Part shown: piece after piece, positions 23,662 through 32,255 of the stretch
Position numbering within the stretch: the first letter of the stretch is position 1
How the letters are laid out: every line of letters begins with the position of its first letter
Notes under the pieces: generated by a model
Database searches by the model: none
Told to the model about the DNA's origin: nothing
The model's input: only the letters and a program-made list of their open reading frames with translations
Made by a program: the position numbers and the translations under genes
NCBI RefSeq assembly: GCF_014637345.1
Contig: NZ_BMEX01000004.1
Location: 297,001 to 361,000 of the forward strand
Direction: 5' to 3'
Length of the DNA stretch: 64,000 nucleotides
Source: Kroppenstedtia guangzhouensis
GTDB taxonomy: Bacteria; Bacillota; Bacilli; Thermoactinomycetales; DSM-45169

Positions 23662-25070
23662 CAGTCTCCCACCCTTTCTGTCCGGAGGGTGTCGGCGAAG
23701 ATCTTGCCAGGGTTGAGGATGCCTTGAGGATCAAAGGCTTTTTTGATCCCTTTCATCACTTCGATGGCGATGCGGCCCGTTTTCCACTCCAGATAAGGAG
23801 CCTTGGCCAACCCGACTCCGTGTTCTCCGGTGACGGTGCCGCCGAGGCGGATCGCCGCCGCAAAAATATCTGAGAAGGCCAGTTCTGCCCGCTCGATCTC
23901 CTCCGGATCCCGGGCGTCAGTCAACAGGGTGGGGTGGAGGTTGCCGTCACCGGCATGGCCGAAGGTGCAGATATTCAGTTGGTACTTGTCGGCAATCCGG
24001 TTGATCTCCCGCACCATGGGTGCAATTTCCGAACGGGGAACGGTGGTATCCTCCAGGATCAAGGTGGGGCGGAGGCGAGCCAAGGCGGCCAGAGCGTTGC
24101 GGCGGGCGGCCAACACCCGGGTCCCCTCCGCTTCCGTTTGGGCCATTTCCATATGGGTGGCCCCGGTTTCTTGACAGATCTTCCGGATTTGATGAATGTC
24201 GTTTTCCACGACGGCGGGCGGGCCGTCCTGTTCAATCAACAGAATGGCCGCCATCTCTTTGGGGAGTCCGATGTTGGCATACTCCTCCACCACCTGAATC
24301 GTTTTCTGATCCATAAATTCAAGGGTGCAAGGGATGATCCCCTCAGAGAGAATGCGGGAGACGGTGCGGGCGGCAGCGTCCAGATCGGTGTAATGGGCAA
24401 CCATCGCCCGTCGGCTTTCGGGAAGGGGGATCAGCTTCAGTGTGGCTTCCGTGATGATGGCCAGGGTCCCCTCAGATCCCACCAGCAACTTGGTCAGGTC
24501 ATAGCCGGCCACATCCTTGTAAAGTTTTCCACCGGTCCGGATCACCTCGCCGTTGGCCAAAACTGCTTCCAAACCGAGCACATAATCCTTGGTCGTCCCA
24601 TACTTGAGGCCTCGCAGTCCACCGGAACACTCGGCAATATTGCCGCCGATGGTGGAGATCGCCATGCTGCTGGGATCCGGGGGATAGAAGAGTCCTTCCT
24701 TCTCCACCGTGTCATGAATCGTCTGGGTGTAGACGCCGGGTTGGACCGTGAGAGTGTGGTTATTCCGATCCAACTCCAGGATCCGGTTCATACGGGTCAT
24801 CACCATCACCAGCCCTCCTTTGGAGGGTACCGTATCCGCACTCAAGTTGCTTCCCGAACCGCGCCCGACCACGGGTATGGAATAGTTGGAAGCAATGCGC
24901 AGGATTTTCTGCACCTCGCCTGTGGAAGCAGGATAGATCACACCGTCGGGAAGGGATTGGAACATGGGGGTCGCGTCATAGGAGTGGCTGATTCGACTCT
25001 CGGGATCCGTCCGAAACCGCTCCTCTCCCACAATCGCTGTCAGTTCCGCCTGGATTTCAGGAGTTATCAT
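23661..25070 (-). CDS. glcD: Glycolate oxidase FAD-binding subunit
   Basis: A 469-residue FAD-linked oxidase. The FAD_binding_4 domain has PVVGRGSGSNLSADTVP, and GGNIAECSGGLRGLKYG; the C-terminal domain has the FGHAGDGNLHPTLL and TVTGEHGVGLAKA motifs. It oxidises a 2-hydroxy acid such as glycolate or D-lactate at the membrane together with GlcF. The start is ATG 25070 behind GGGAGGG. A fold-back repeat (copy D) lies 23 bases upstream, in the likely promoter region. Confidence 0.9.
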   Translation of the reverse strand: MITPEIQAELTAIVGEERFRTDPESRISHSYDATPMFQSLPDGVIYPASTGEVQKILRIASNYSIPVVGRGSGSNLSADTVPSKGGLVMVMTRMNRILELDRNNHTLTVQPGVYTQTIHDTVEKEGLFYPPDPSSMAISTIGGNIAECSGGLRGLKYGTTKDYVLGLEAVLANGEVIRTGGKLYKDVAGYDLTKLLVGSEGTLAIITEATLKLIPLPESRRAMVAHYTDLDAAARTVSRILSEGIIPCTLEFMDQKTIQVVEEYANIGLPKEMAAILLIEQDGPPAVVENDIHQIRKICQETGATHMEMAQTEAEGTRVLAARRNALAALARLRPTLILEDTTVPRSEIAPMVREINRIADKYQLNICTFGHAGDGNLHPTLLTDARDPEEIERAELAFSDIFAAAIRLGGTVTGEHGVGLAKAPYLEWKTGRIAIEVMKGIKKAFDPQGILNPGKIFADTLRTERVGD

Positions 25071-25093
25071 AGTGGGTCCCTCCCATTCGTTCA

Positions 25094-25229
25094 CTAAAAG
25101 TTTTGTCATCTAGTGCTGGACAAGTCGGTCGGGATCGACTTTCACATTCCGGCACCAAAGTTCTGACGATCCAAAGACGCTCCATGTGAATCCCAACTCT
25201 CCCTGTGACATGTTTTTACCGTACTTCTG
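25094..25229 (+). repeat. Fold-back repeat, copy D
   Basis: About 136 bp, diverged: CTAAAAGTTTTGTCATCTAG at the left, GACTTTCACATTCCGG and GCTCCATGTGAATCCCAACT inside, TGTTTTTACCGTACTTCTGG at the right. It sits immediately upstream of glcD. Confidence 0.7.
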
Positions 25230-25314
25230 GCACTCTATTGTAAGTTATGGGAATCCACCTCAATGTTTGACTCTGGCATGCACGCCATAACGGATTGCTT
25301 TTTCCCTGGAATTC

Positions 25315-25345
25315 CAATCACCTCAAATAACACGTGTGGTGATTG
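25315..25345. repeat. Short perfect inverted repeat
   Basis: CAATCACC and GGTGATTG are 15 bases apart. It could be an operator of the decayed LysR gene that followed, or the end of a lost element. Confidence 0.4.
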
Positions 25346-25362
25346 TGGATTGGACCACCCTC

Positions 25363-25428
25363 GGCGGGACGGGTGAAACTGCGGTTTTTGACGGCACAGA
25401 GGAATGCTTCCAGCTGGTTGATCTCCAT
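25363..25428 (-). pseudogene. N-terminal stump of a LysR-type regulator
   Basis: On the minus strand GGGAGAAGG precedes ATG 25428, which opens MEINQLEAFLCAVKNRSFTR. This is the start of the LysR helix-turn-helix. After about 22 codons the similarity stops, so only the first two helices of a roughly 300-residue regulator remain. Confidence 0.65.
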
Positions 25429-25600
25429 GGATCCTTCTCCCGGTTCGATTTGTTTTATCGATGGAACCTATCCATTACATTCGTTATATAGATGAATGGT
25501 CCTGCTGTAGACTAAAAAGGGGTTCAACATCGGCATTGAGTATGATTTTGTGAGGTAGGACGGGAAGCTTATAAACCGGATCAAGGAGTGACTGGCTGTG

Positions 25601-25733
25601 ATGGAACAAGTAAACTCCTATTTCAGCAGAAAACGGGCACACCTTCTGGAAGAACTGAAAGATTTTATCCGTATTTTATCCGTATTCCCAGTGTCAGTAC
25701 CAGCCCTGACTTTCGAAAGGAGGGTGGATAACA
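25601..25733 (+). pseudogene. N-terminal stump of an M20-family peptidase
   Basis: After AAGGAG, ATG 25601 opens MEQVNSYFSRKRAHLLEELK, then DFIRI. With one 11-bp unit removed, it continues PSVSTSPDFRKE, the conserved start of M20 dipeptidases and deacylases. The unit TTTTATCCGTA is present twice (25663-25673 and 25674-25684), shifting the frame. The gene stops where the IS607-type relic begins, so roughly 90% is lost. Confidence 0.7.
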
Positions 25734-25822
25734 GTTAGGTTACACATATAAAAGTATAAAAGTTTACAAAAACCTCTTTGCTAATTATAAACTTTAGCTT
25801 ATACCTAAATAGTAAGGGGATT

Positions 25823-26281
25823 TTGAAGGTTTATTCTATTGGGTAGTTTGCAAAGAAAATCGGTGTTACGCAACAGACACTGCGTAATTGGCACAAAAAA
25901 GGGACACTTATACCGGCGGTGATCACGGATAGTGGGTATCGATACTACAGTGAAAAGCAGTTGAGGGATTACTTGGGGGTAAATCCAAAAAACCAAATAG
26001 AGAAGATAACAATTGGATATTGTCGTGTATCCAGTAACAAACAAAAAGATGACTTGGAACGACAAATCGAAAACATGCAAATATATCTTATCGCTCAAGG
26101 GAAACCCTTTGAGATCATCTCTGACGTAGGGAGTGGAATCAACTACACAAAAAAGGGACTCCAACAGATCATCAAACGCATAACACAAGGGGAAGTGGAT
26201 AGGGTTGTAGTTCTTTACAAGGATCGACTGAGAAGCGTTTCAAAAGGTTACAAAGAAGGGCTTCTCGTAAATATCAAATGA
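25823..26281 (+). pseudogene. IS607 tnpA (serine recombinase), nonsense and 3' truncated
   Basis: TTG 25823 behind AAGGGG opens MKVYSIG, then TAG at 25844 where the family has a glutamine, then FAKKIGVTQQTLRNWHKKG (MerR-like DNA-binding N-terminus). Next come SGYRYYSEKQLRDYL and the catalytic-domain start IGYCRVSSNKQKDDLERQ, where the serine of RVSS is the nucleophile. After VVVLYKDRL the family sequence ends abruptly, and the frame runs into tnpB-like sequence. A downstream GTG 25919 could start a truncated product without the DNA-binding helix. Confidence 0.75.
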
Positions 26282-26721
26282 ATAAGGAGGGAAACCGTTA
26301 CCGGAAAACACGCAACCTTATAAAACTCGAAAAGAGTATAGCTAAGTTGAGAAGTCACATCAACAACATCCGAAAAGATTACATTCATAAAATGACAACA
26401 GAGATCGTGAAAACCAAGCCTTCTCATATTGTCATTGAAGACTTGAATGCAAAAGGGATGATGAAGAATCAACACCTGGCTAAACACATCCAGCAGTGTA
26501 ACTTCTATGAAATCAGATGGCAACTGGAGTATAAATGTAAGTGGTACAACATTGAGCTAGTTATGGCTGATCGTTGGTATCCTTCAAGCAAAACATGTTC
26601 CAGTTGTGGTCAAATCCATAAAGGTCTGAGGTTATCCGACCGTTGGATAAAGTGCGATTGCGGACTCAATCTAGATCGTGACTTAAATGCTTCTATTAAC
26701 TTAGCTAAATTAGCGTCTTAG
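26278..26721 (+). pseudogene. tnpB, C-terminal part only
   Basis: A 147-codon frame holding the second half of TnpB: KMTTEIVKTKPSHIVIEDLN (RuvC-II glutamate in VIED), the zinc finger CSSCG and CDCG, and the RuvC-III aspartate in LDRDLNASINLA. Full TnpB is about 350-400 residues, so the wedge, REC and first RuvC aspartate are missing. It is unlikely to cut DNA. It overlaps the end of tnpA by four bases, a junction produced by deletion. Confidence 0.75.
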
Positions 26722-26850
26722 TCATTTCAAGACAACGCTAATATGTACCGTGAGTTACACGGGAATTTACGCCTGTGGAGTGTTATACAAACCGTTGTAG
26801 GGAGTACGTGCCGAAGCGGGACACGATGAATCAGGAAGAAAACATAGACT
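26722..26850 (+). ncRNA. Possible TnpB guide-RNA (omega-RNA) region, relic
   Basis: In IS605/IS607 elements the 3' end of tnpB and the following right end encode a structured guide RNA. Here about 130 bases after tnpB have GC-rich pairable segments (CACGGGAATTTACGCCTGTG), followed by AGGGAGTACGTGCCGAAGCG. The right boundary, where the guide would begin, is near 26850. Assignment is from position, not from a model search. Confidence 0.45.
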
Positions 26851-26966
26851 CTTTGTAGAGTTTTGTAAGTTTTTCGTAACGGAAAGGATATACTCAAAAG
26901 ATCATGTGATGGCAATGGACACCGAGTGCGAATGAAAATAATACCAATTTCTCGCATCGTCAACAG

Positions 26967-26997
26967 AAAACCCGTTCCATACAGGAACGGGTTTTTT
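26967..26997. terminator. Intrinsic terminator right of the IS relic
   Basis: AAAACCCGTTCC/GGAACGGGTTTTTT stem with a five-base loop. It isolates the OPT gene from the relic. Confidence 0.85.
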
Positions 26998-27159
26998 GAA
27001 GGATGATTATTCCCAATTGCGCCAATGAAAGCATTTTGCCATTTCCCTTGTGTATGAAGGAATTGGGGTGTTATCCTTTTTAATAATCCATTTTTATATT
27101 ATATATGTATATATATGTAATTATAGGAAAATTTATTGTTTAAAAAGAAGGGGTTACGG

Positions 27160-29055
27160 ATGAGCCGTAATAATAAGGAGTCTTCTGCGGGATTTATCCC
27201 TTATATTCCATCTTCCAAATCTTTGCCGGAAATAACCTTACTCGCTGTTCTGTTGGGGATTGTGCTGGCAGTGGTGTTTGGGGCGGCCAACGCCTACTTG
27301 GGGTTGAAAGTGGGTCTGACAGTCAGTGCTTCCATTCCGGCCGCAGTGATTTCAATGGCGATCTTGCGTGGAATTTTCCGCCGGGAATCCATCTTGGAGA
27401 ATAACATTGTCCAGACCATGACCACAGCTGGGGAAGCGGTTGGAGCAGGGGCGGTCTTCACACTTCCAGCTCTGTTCCTGTGGGACTTGGAACCCGGCCA
27501 GGCGATGATCGCATTTATTGTGTTGACCGGTGGATTTCTGGGCGTGTTTATGATGGTGCCCCTGCGGCGCCTGTTGATCGTCAAAGAACACCAATACCTG
27601 CCTTACCCGGAAGGGACCGCCTGTGCAGAGGTTTTGAAATCCGGAGAAACCGGAGGCCGGAATGCCAGACTGGTCTTTTCCGGCTTTCTGGTGGGAGGAT
27701 TGGTCAAAGCTCTGGGTGATGGGTTGTTTCTCTTCAAAACGGAGATTGAGACTTCCATCGCCGAGGTGAAGAACGCGGTGGTGGGGATGGATACTCTCCC
27801 TTCCCTGTTGGGAGTGGGATATATCATCGGACCCCGGATCGCCGGTCAAATGATCGCCGGTGGATTGCTGGCCTGGATTGTCTTTATTCCGATGATTTCA
27901 TTCTTTGGAGCGGGGACGACGCAGACTCTCTTCCCTGCGGATCAACCGATTTCCAAATTGGATGCCTGGGGGATTTGGAGTGGATATATCAACTACATCG
28001 GTGCGGGTGCAGTGGCCGTTGCCGGTCTGATCACCTTGGTGAAAACCCTTCCCACCCTGGTTCGTTCCATTGGGGATACTGTCCGTGGCCTTCAGGGCTC
28101 CTCCATGGAAACGGGGGGGCTGGAGCGGACGGATCGGGATATCCCCCTGACTTGGGTGTTCCTGGGCGTGTTTGCGGTGGTCCTCATCATCGCTTTTACT
28201 CCTTTGACCAATGTAGGTGTCATCGGGGCTCTCGCCATCGCTGTCTTCGGCTTTCTCTTTGTTGCGGTGGCCTCCCGTATCGTCGGGATTGTGGGAAGCT
28301 CTTCTTCCCCTGTATCAGGTATGACGATTGCGACCATACTGATCGTAACCGTCATCTTCAAGATGACGGGACTGACCGGTACCGACGGAATGATCGCTTC
28401 CTTGACCGTGGGGGCGATCATCTGCACGGCGTTGGCCGTTGCCGGTGATATTTCACAGGATTTGAAGACTGGTTATCTGGTGGGGGGGACTCCCTGGAAA
28501 CAACAAGTTGCTATGATGATCGGTGTTGTTGCTTCCAGTTTGGTCATCGGGTTTGTGCTGGTGGTGATGGATGCTTCCTTCGGGATGGGTTCCAGGGACC
28601 TGCCGGCTCCCAAAGGGGTACTCATGAAGATCATCATTGAGGGGCTGATGGCGGGCAACCTGCCTTGGGACCTGATCTTCCTGGGTGCGGCCACCGCAAT
28701 CGTGATCGAGTTTCTGGGTTTGAACTCTCTGGTGGTGGCTGTGGGTCTATATCTCCCGGTTCACATCAGCGCTCCGGTGATGGTGGGCGGGATTGTCCGT
28801 TGGTTGATCGATTGCTTCAGCAAGGAGGAACCCTTGCGCAAAGCGCGGCAAAATACAGGTACTCTGTTCGCTTCCGGGTTGATCGCCGGGGAATCCCTGG
28901 TGGGTGTCATCATCGCAGCCTTGATCTTCTTCGGTCTGATGAGTCCGGAAGGTCAAGTGATCCTGGAGAATCAGTTGGTTTCCCTCGCGGTCTTCCTGGG
29001 TGTCACGATCCTTCTGTGGGCAGTGTCCCGCCGGGCCAAGACCATGGAATCGTGA
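27160..29055 (+). CDS. OPT-family oligopeptide transporter
   Basis: A 631-residue integral membrane protein with about 14-16 hydrophobic helices. It has the OPT segments GAANAYLGLKVGLTVSASIP, NNIVQTMTTAGEAVG and LPYPEGTACAEVLKSG. OPT proteins take up oligopeptides or metal-chelate compounds with protons. ATG 27160 is behind AAGAAGGGG. It is followed 13 bases later by a PqqD-domain gene, so the two are probably cotranscribed. Confidence 0.9.
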   Translation: MSRNNKESSAGFIPYIPSSKSLPEITLLAVLLGIVLAVVFGAANAYLGLKVGLTVSASIPAAVISMAILRGIFRRESILENNIVQTMTTAGEAVGAGAVFTLPALFLWDLEPGQAMIAFIVLTGGFLGVFMMVPLRRLLIVKEHQYLPYPEGTACAEVLKSGETGGRNARLVFSGFLVGGLVKALGDGLFLFKTEIETSIAEVKNAVVGMDTLPSLLGVGYIIGPRIAGQMIAGGLLAWIVFIPMISFFGAGTTQTLFPADQPISKLDAWGIWSGYINYIGAGAVAVAGLITLVKTLPTLVRSIGDTVRGLQGSSMETGGLERTDRDIPLTWVFLGVFAVVLIIAFTPLTNVGVIGALAIAVFGFLFVAVASRIVGIVGSSSSPVSGMTIATILIVTVIFKMTGLTGTDGMIASLTVGAIICTALAVAGDISQDLKTGYLVGGTPWKQQVAMMIGVVASSLVIGFVLVVMDASFGMGSRDLPAPKGVLMKIIIEGLMAGNLPWDLIFLGAATAIVIEFLGLNSLVVAVGLYLPVHISAPVMVGGIVRWLIDCFSKEEPLRKARQNTGTLFASGLIAGESLVGVIIAALIFFGLMSPEGQVILENQLVSLAVFLGVTILLWAVSRRAKTMES

Positions 29056-29068
29056 ATGGGATGATCCC

Positions 29069-29440
29069 ATGTTTTTGAAGAAAAAGCGGAGCAATCTGTT
29101 GAAAATGAGGCCGGTGTTAAAAGAACGTTTTACTCTTGAGCCCTTGGGAGGCCACCAAGAGTCCGGCTCTTTCCGCTGTCGTCTGCTCATTTCCCGGGAC
29201 AGCTGGTTGGAACGTCTGTCTGTGCGCTGGTTGAAACAGCCGCAGACGATCCAGGTGAAGCTGGATCCTCTGGGCAGTTTCGTTCTGTCCCATTGTGACG
29301 GGAAGCGGACAGTGGAGGAGATTGCCGAAGGATTGGCCGAAACATTCGGGGAAGAGGCAGAGCCGGTTCTGCCCCGGTTGGTAAAGTATCTTCAAATTGT
29401 GGAAGCCAACGGGTGGGTCCGGATGAAAAGGGAATCCTGA
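29069..29440 (+). CDS. PqqD-domain protein
   Basis: A 123-residue protein with a C-terminal PqqD-like (RiPP precursor recognition) fold: VKLDPLGSFVLSHCDGKRTV, EEIAEGLAETFGEEAE, LVKYLQIVEANGWVRM. PqqD domains bind leader peptides of ribosomally made peptides or PqqA. No precursor peptide or radical-SAM partner is nearby, so here it may have another role. It follows the OPT gene by 13 bases. Confidence 0.75.
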   Translation: MFLKKKRSNLLKMRPVLKERFTLEPLGGHQESGSFRCRLLISRDSWLERLSVRWLKQPQTIQVKLDPLGSFVLSHCDGKRTVEEIAEGLAETFGEEAEPVLPRLVKYLQIVEANGWVRMKRES

Positions 29441-29445
29441 CAGCA

Positions 29446-29478
29446 AAATGCCCCGTACATCCAAGTGCGGGGCATTGC
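29446..29478 (+). terminator. Hairpin after the PqqD-domain gene
   Basis: AATGCCCCG pairs with CGGGGCATT (loop TACATCCAAGTG). No continuous T-run follows, so termination is only probable. Confidence 0.6.
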
Positions 29479-29482
29479 TGTT

Positions 29483-29586
29483 CAGGGGAGTGTTTGGTAA
29501 TGATTTTGGCAGTTCCGAACAACGAAAAGGTCATGTGAGATCCAATCCCGACCGACCTGGCCGTCACTAATTCACAATGCTTTTAG
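29483..29586 (-). repeat. Fold-back repeat, copy E, truncated
   Basis: About 104 bp on the minus strand: CTAAAAGCATTGTGAATTAG, then GGTCGGGATTGGATCTCACA, then a TTGTTCGGAACTGCC segment, ending at ACACTCCC, which resembles the TIR type of copy B. Its outer TAA is the stop codon of the gene at 29583-29954. Confidence 0.7.
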
Positions 29587-29954
29587 ATCAAAGGAATCAA
29601 TAGAAACGAAAGGATCGTGTCAATCAGACCTGTCCAAAATCCGACTGTGGCCATCCAACGCTTGATGCGGGCACGTTTTTCCTCTTCTGCTTCACTGCCG
29701 GAACCGTCGAGAGGATCTTCAAAGCCATAATCTCTCTGATTACGCTTGGGCAGAAGCATTTTGAATCCCTTGGAGACAAGATTGAAAAAACCGCCGTTCC
29801 ACACATAGTATCCACCGGCCAGCATCAAGAGCGCCAGCCCTGTCATGAACAGGATGTTGATCATTCCGGTCAGGTCGCCCTGTGCGGCGGCAAAGGAGCC
29901 GATCACACTGACTGAGGCAAGGACGCCTGTCCATAGGATCCGGCTTTGGAGCAT
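29583..29954 (-). CDS. DUF3899-type small membrane protein
   Basis: A 123-residue protein with N-terminal hydrophobic helices (VLASVSVIGSFAAAQG; FMTGLALLMLAGGYYVWNGG), a polar middle (GFKMLLPKRNQRDYGFEDPL) and a C-terminal helix. Domain order matches the DUF3899 family; function unknown. A strong AGGAGG precedes ATG 29954. Its TAA stop is the outer end of repeat copy E. Confidence 0.7.
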   Translation of the reverse strand: MLQSRILWTGVLASVSVIGSFAAAQGDLTGMINILFMTGLALLMLAGGYYVWNGGFFNLVSKGFKMLLPKRNQRDYGFEDPLDGSGSEAEEEKRARIKRWMATVGFWTGLIDTILSFLLIPLI

Positions 29955-30186
29955 CTTGGTTCCTCCTTGTGTATTAAAGGGATTTTTTCTTTTGTTTCGG
30001 CCATTTATTATAACAAAGGAATGACTCTCCCTGTTCAGCTCCTCCCGGCTGATAAGTAAATGTTCCTATTTTTCAACAACCCTTTTCTGTCCATGTGAAT
30101 TGATTTATAATGAACGCGTCAAGATGCCCGTTGCAATCATATCCCGGTTATATTGGGCGACAATAAAAACCAAGGGAGGAAGGACA

Positions 30187-31827
30187 TTGAGGAGGAGACG
30201 GTTTTTCCCTCTGTTGGCGATGGTCATGACGAGCGCTCTTCTGTTGACGGCTTGTGCGGGAGTGACCGGCGGTGCGGTGGGGACGGGAGAAAAGGCAGGG
30301 GATAAGAAACAGGTATTGGATATGACGTTGACAGCGGAGCCGCCTGGGTTGGACAGTGCGGTGACGACAGATGTCGTTTCCTTTGATGTTCTGAACAATG
30401 TGATGGAAGGGCTGTATCGTCTGGACAAGGATAATCGTCCCGAGCCGGCGATCGCTGCGGGAGTGGATATTTCCGAAGATAAAAAGACGTATACCTTCCG
30501 TTTGCGCGAAGCCAAATGGAGTGACGAGGAACCGGTGAAAGCTCAGGATTTTGAATACGCCTGGAAACGGGCTCTCAATCCGAAAACCAAAGGGGAATAC
30601 GCCTATATCCTGTATCCGATCAAAAATGCGGAGGCGTATAACACTGGGCAAGTTTCCGCTGACGAGGTGGGAATCAAAGCAGTGGACGAACAAACCCTCC
30701 AGGTGGAGCTGGAGTATCCGGTTCCCTATTTTCTCAGTTTGACTACCTTTGCCACCTATATGCCGCAGCGGAAGGATATTGTGGAAAAATTCGGAGAAAA
30801 GTATGGGACGGAGCCGGACAAGATGGTTTACAACGGTCCCTTCAATCTGAGTGAATGGCAGCATGAACAAAAGGTTCAGCTCCAAAAGAGCGATACTTAT
30901 TGGGATCGGAACACTGTTCGTCTGGAGACCGTCAATCAATATATCGTCAAAGATACATCGACAGGGGTCAACCTTTATACTTCCAACCAAACCGACCTCA
31001 CCTTCCTGGACTCCGAACTGTCAGAGGCTTTCAAAAAAAGCCCCGAATATCTGCCGGTGACCACGTCCACGGTTCAATATTTGCAATTCAATACGAACAA
31101 TGAGTTTTTGTCCAATGCGAATATCCGAAAAGCGATCAGTTATGCGATTGATCGGGAGGCCATGGTCAAGATTTTGAAGGATGGATCCCAGCCCGCCTAT
31201 GGTTTTGTTTCGCCGACGATCATCAACAGCAACAACAAAAACTTCCGCAAAGAATCGGGAGACGGGCACCAGTTCAATCCCCCCGAAGCCAAACGCCTCC
31301 TCAAAGTGGGAATGGAGGAGCTGGGGATTACCGAAAAACCGGAACTGACCATGCTGATTTATGATGACAACCGCAAAAAAGCTGCGGAAGTGATGCAAGA
31401 GCAACTGAGAACCAATCTGGGGCTGGAGGTTCGGCTGGATCCCAGACCGCTGAAACAGAAATTGGATGAAGAGGCCAAGGGGAATTTTGAACTCACTTTT
31501 GCCGGTTGGTCCGCAGACTATAACGATCCGATGTCCTATTTGGATATGTTCCTCACCGATGGACCGTTTAATCGCGGCAAGTGGAGCAACAAGACCTATG
31601 ATCAGCTGATCAAAAAGTCGACCGGTAACCCCGATAACGAGGAGCGGGCCAAAGACCTGATCCAGGCGGAGAAGATCCTGAGTGATCACGCGCCGATCGC
31701 CCCGTTGTACTTTGGTGGGGAAGTCTATCTCCAAAAGCAGTACGTGAAAAATCTCGTACGTCACCCGGTCGGCACAGGCATCAGTCTGAAATGGGCGTAT
31801 ATGGACGGTAAAGAAAACAAGAACTGA
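30187..31827 (+). CDS. oppA: Peptide ABC transporter substrate-binding lipoprotein 1
   Basis: A 546-residue lipoprotein with a basic start, hydrophobic stretch and lipobox LLTAC. The body is a family-5 solute-binding protein (OppA/DppE type): EPPGLDSAVTTDVVSFDVLN, EGLYRLDKDN, YTFRLREAKWSD, FAGWSADYNDPMSYLDMF. It binds oligopeptides outside the membrane for import. TTG 30187 follows GGGAGGAAGG. It is the first of two paralogous binding proteins before the oppBCDF genes. A hairpin between them may lower read-through. Confidence 0.88.
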   Translation: MRRRRFFPLLAMVMTSALLLTACAGVTGGAVGTGEKAGDKKQVLDMTLTAEPPGLDSAVTTDVVSFDVLNNVMEGLYRLDKDNRPEPAIAAGVDISEDKKTYTFRLREAKWSDEEPVKAQDFEYAWKRALNPKTKGEYAYILYPIKNAEAYNTGQVSADEVGIKAVDEQTLQVELEYPVPYFLSLTTFATYMPQRKDIVEKFGEKYGTEPDKMVYNGPFNLSEWQHEQKVQLQKSDTYWDRNTVRLETVNQYIVKDTSTGVNLYTSNQTDLTFLDSELSEAFKKSPEYLPVTTSTVQYLQFNTNNEFLSNANIRKAISYAIDREAMVKILKDGSQPAYGFVSPTIINSNNKNFRKESGDGHQFNPPEAKRLLKVGMEELGITEKPELTMLIYDDNRKKAAEVMQEQLRTNLGLEVRLDPRPLKQKLDEEAKGNFELTFAGWSADYNDPMSYLDMFLTDGPFNRGKWSNKTYDQLIKKSTGNPDNEERAKDLIQAEKILSDHAPIAPLYFGGEVYLQKQYVKNLVRHPVGTGISLKWAYMDGKENKN

Positions 31828-31867
31828 TCCTTCGGATGCAGGGATTGAAGGGAATTCGGCGGAAACG

Positions 31868-31904
31868 AAAAGGGTGTCCGTCCAAAACGGGCAGATGCCC
31901 TTCC
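31868..31904 (+). terminator. Hairpin after oppA copy 1
   Basis: AAGGGTGTCCG pairs imperfectly with CGGGCAGATGCCCTT. There is no long T-run; it may attenuate or end the first gene's transcript. Confidence 0.55.
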
Positions 31905-31958
31905 TTCCGTCGCACGATTGCCCCCCAGTTTTATCCACTAATTTCTTCGTTGATATCC

Positions 31959-31987
31959 TGTTCACTTGTACGTTTATTTGGTATGAT
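31959..31987 (+). promoter_or_regulatory. Possible promoter of the second opp unit
   Basis: TGTTCA, a 17-base spacer, and TATGAT, about 270 bases before the second oppA. The -10 element is good and the -35 weak. Confidence 0.4.
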
Positions 31988-32255
31988 AGTACTAGTTTCA
32001 TTTTATTAAACACAATTGTGGGAAAGTTAGTTTCATTTCCGTGGGAAATCCCATGAAATCATCATGGGAAGCGCTCTCCGGGTATATAAATACTTGTGGG
32101 AGACGTATGCGGAACCATCGTGCATCTGTCTGCCTGTCGTGGACAGAACAGACGAAAATTGCCGATAATTCCGCGGTTCATTTGTGTTATCGGTCCCAAT
32201 CGGACCATAACAATAGAATTTTTCTCATATTTTTCAAGGGGGGTAACCTGACAAC

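Larger units (their letters stand above)
25739..26850 (+). mobile_element. Decayed IS607-type element
   Basis: It contains a serine-recombinase tnpA with a nonsense codon and missing C-terminus, a 5'-truncated tnpB, and about 130 bases of structured sequence after tnpB. AT-richer than its surroundings. The ends are estimates: left near the end of the M20 stump, right after the structured region. IS607 elements move by a serine-recombinase transposase and carry the TnpB RNA-guided nuclease. Confidence 0.7.

Noticed and set aside
23934..25097. Plus-strand frame opposite glcD
   Set aside because: Antisense shadow; glcD motifs and the coupled glcF decide the strand.
31868..32255. A riboswitch before oppA copy 2
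   Set aside because: There are hairpins and a promoter, but no conserved aptamer core.
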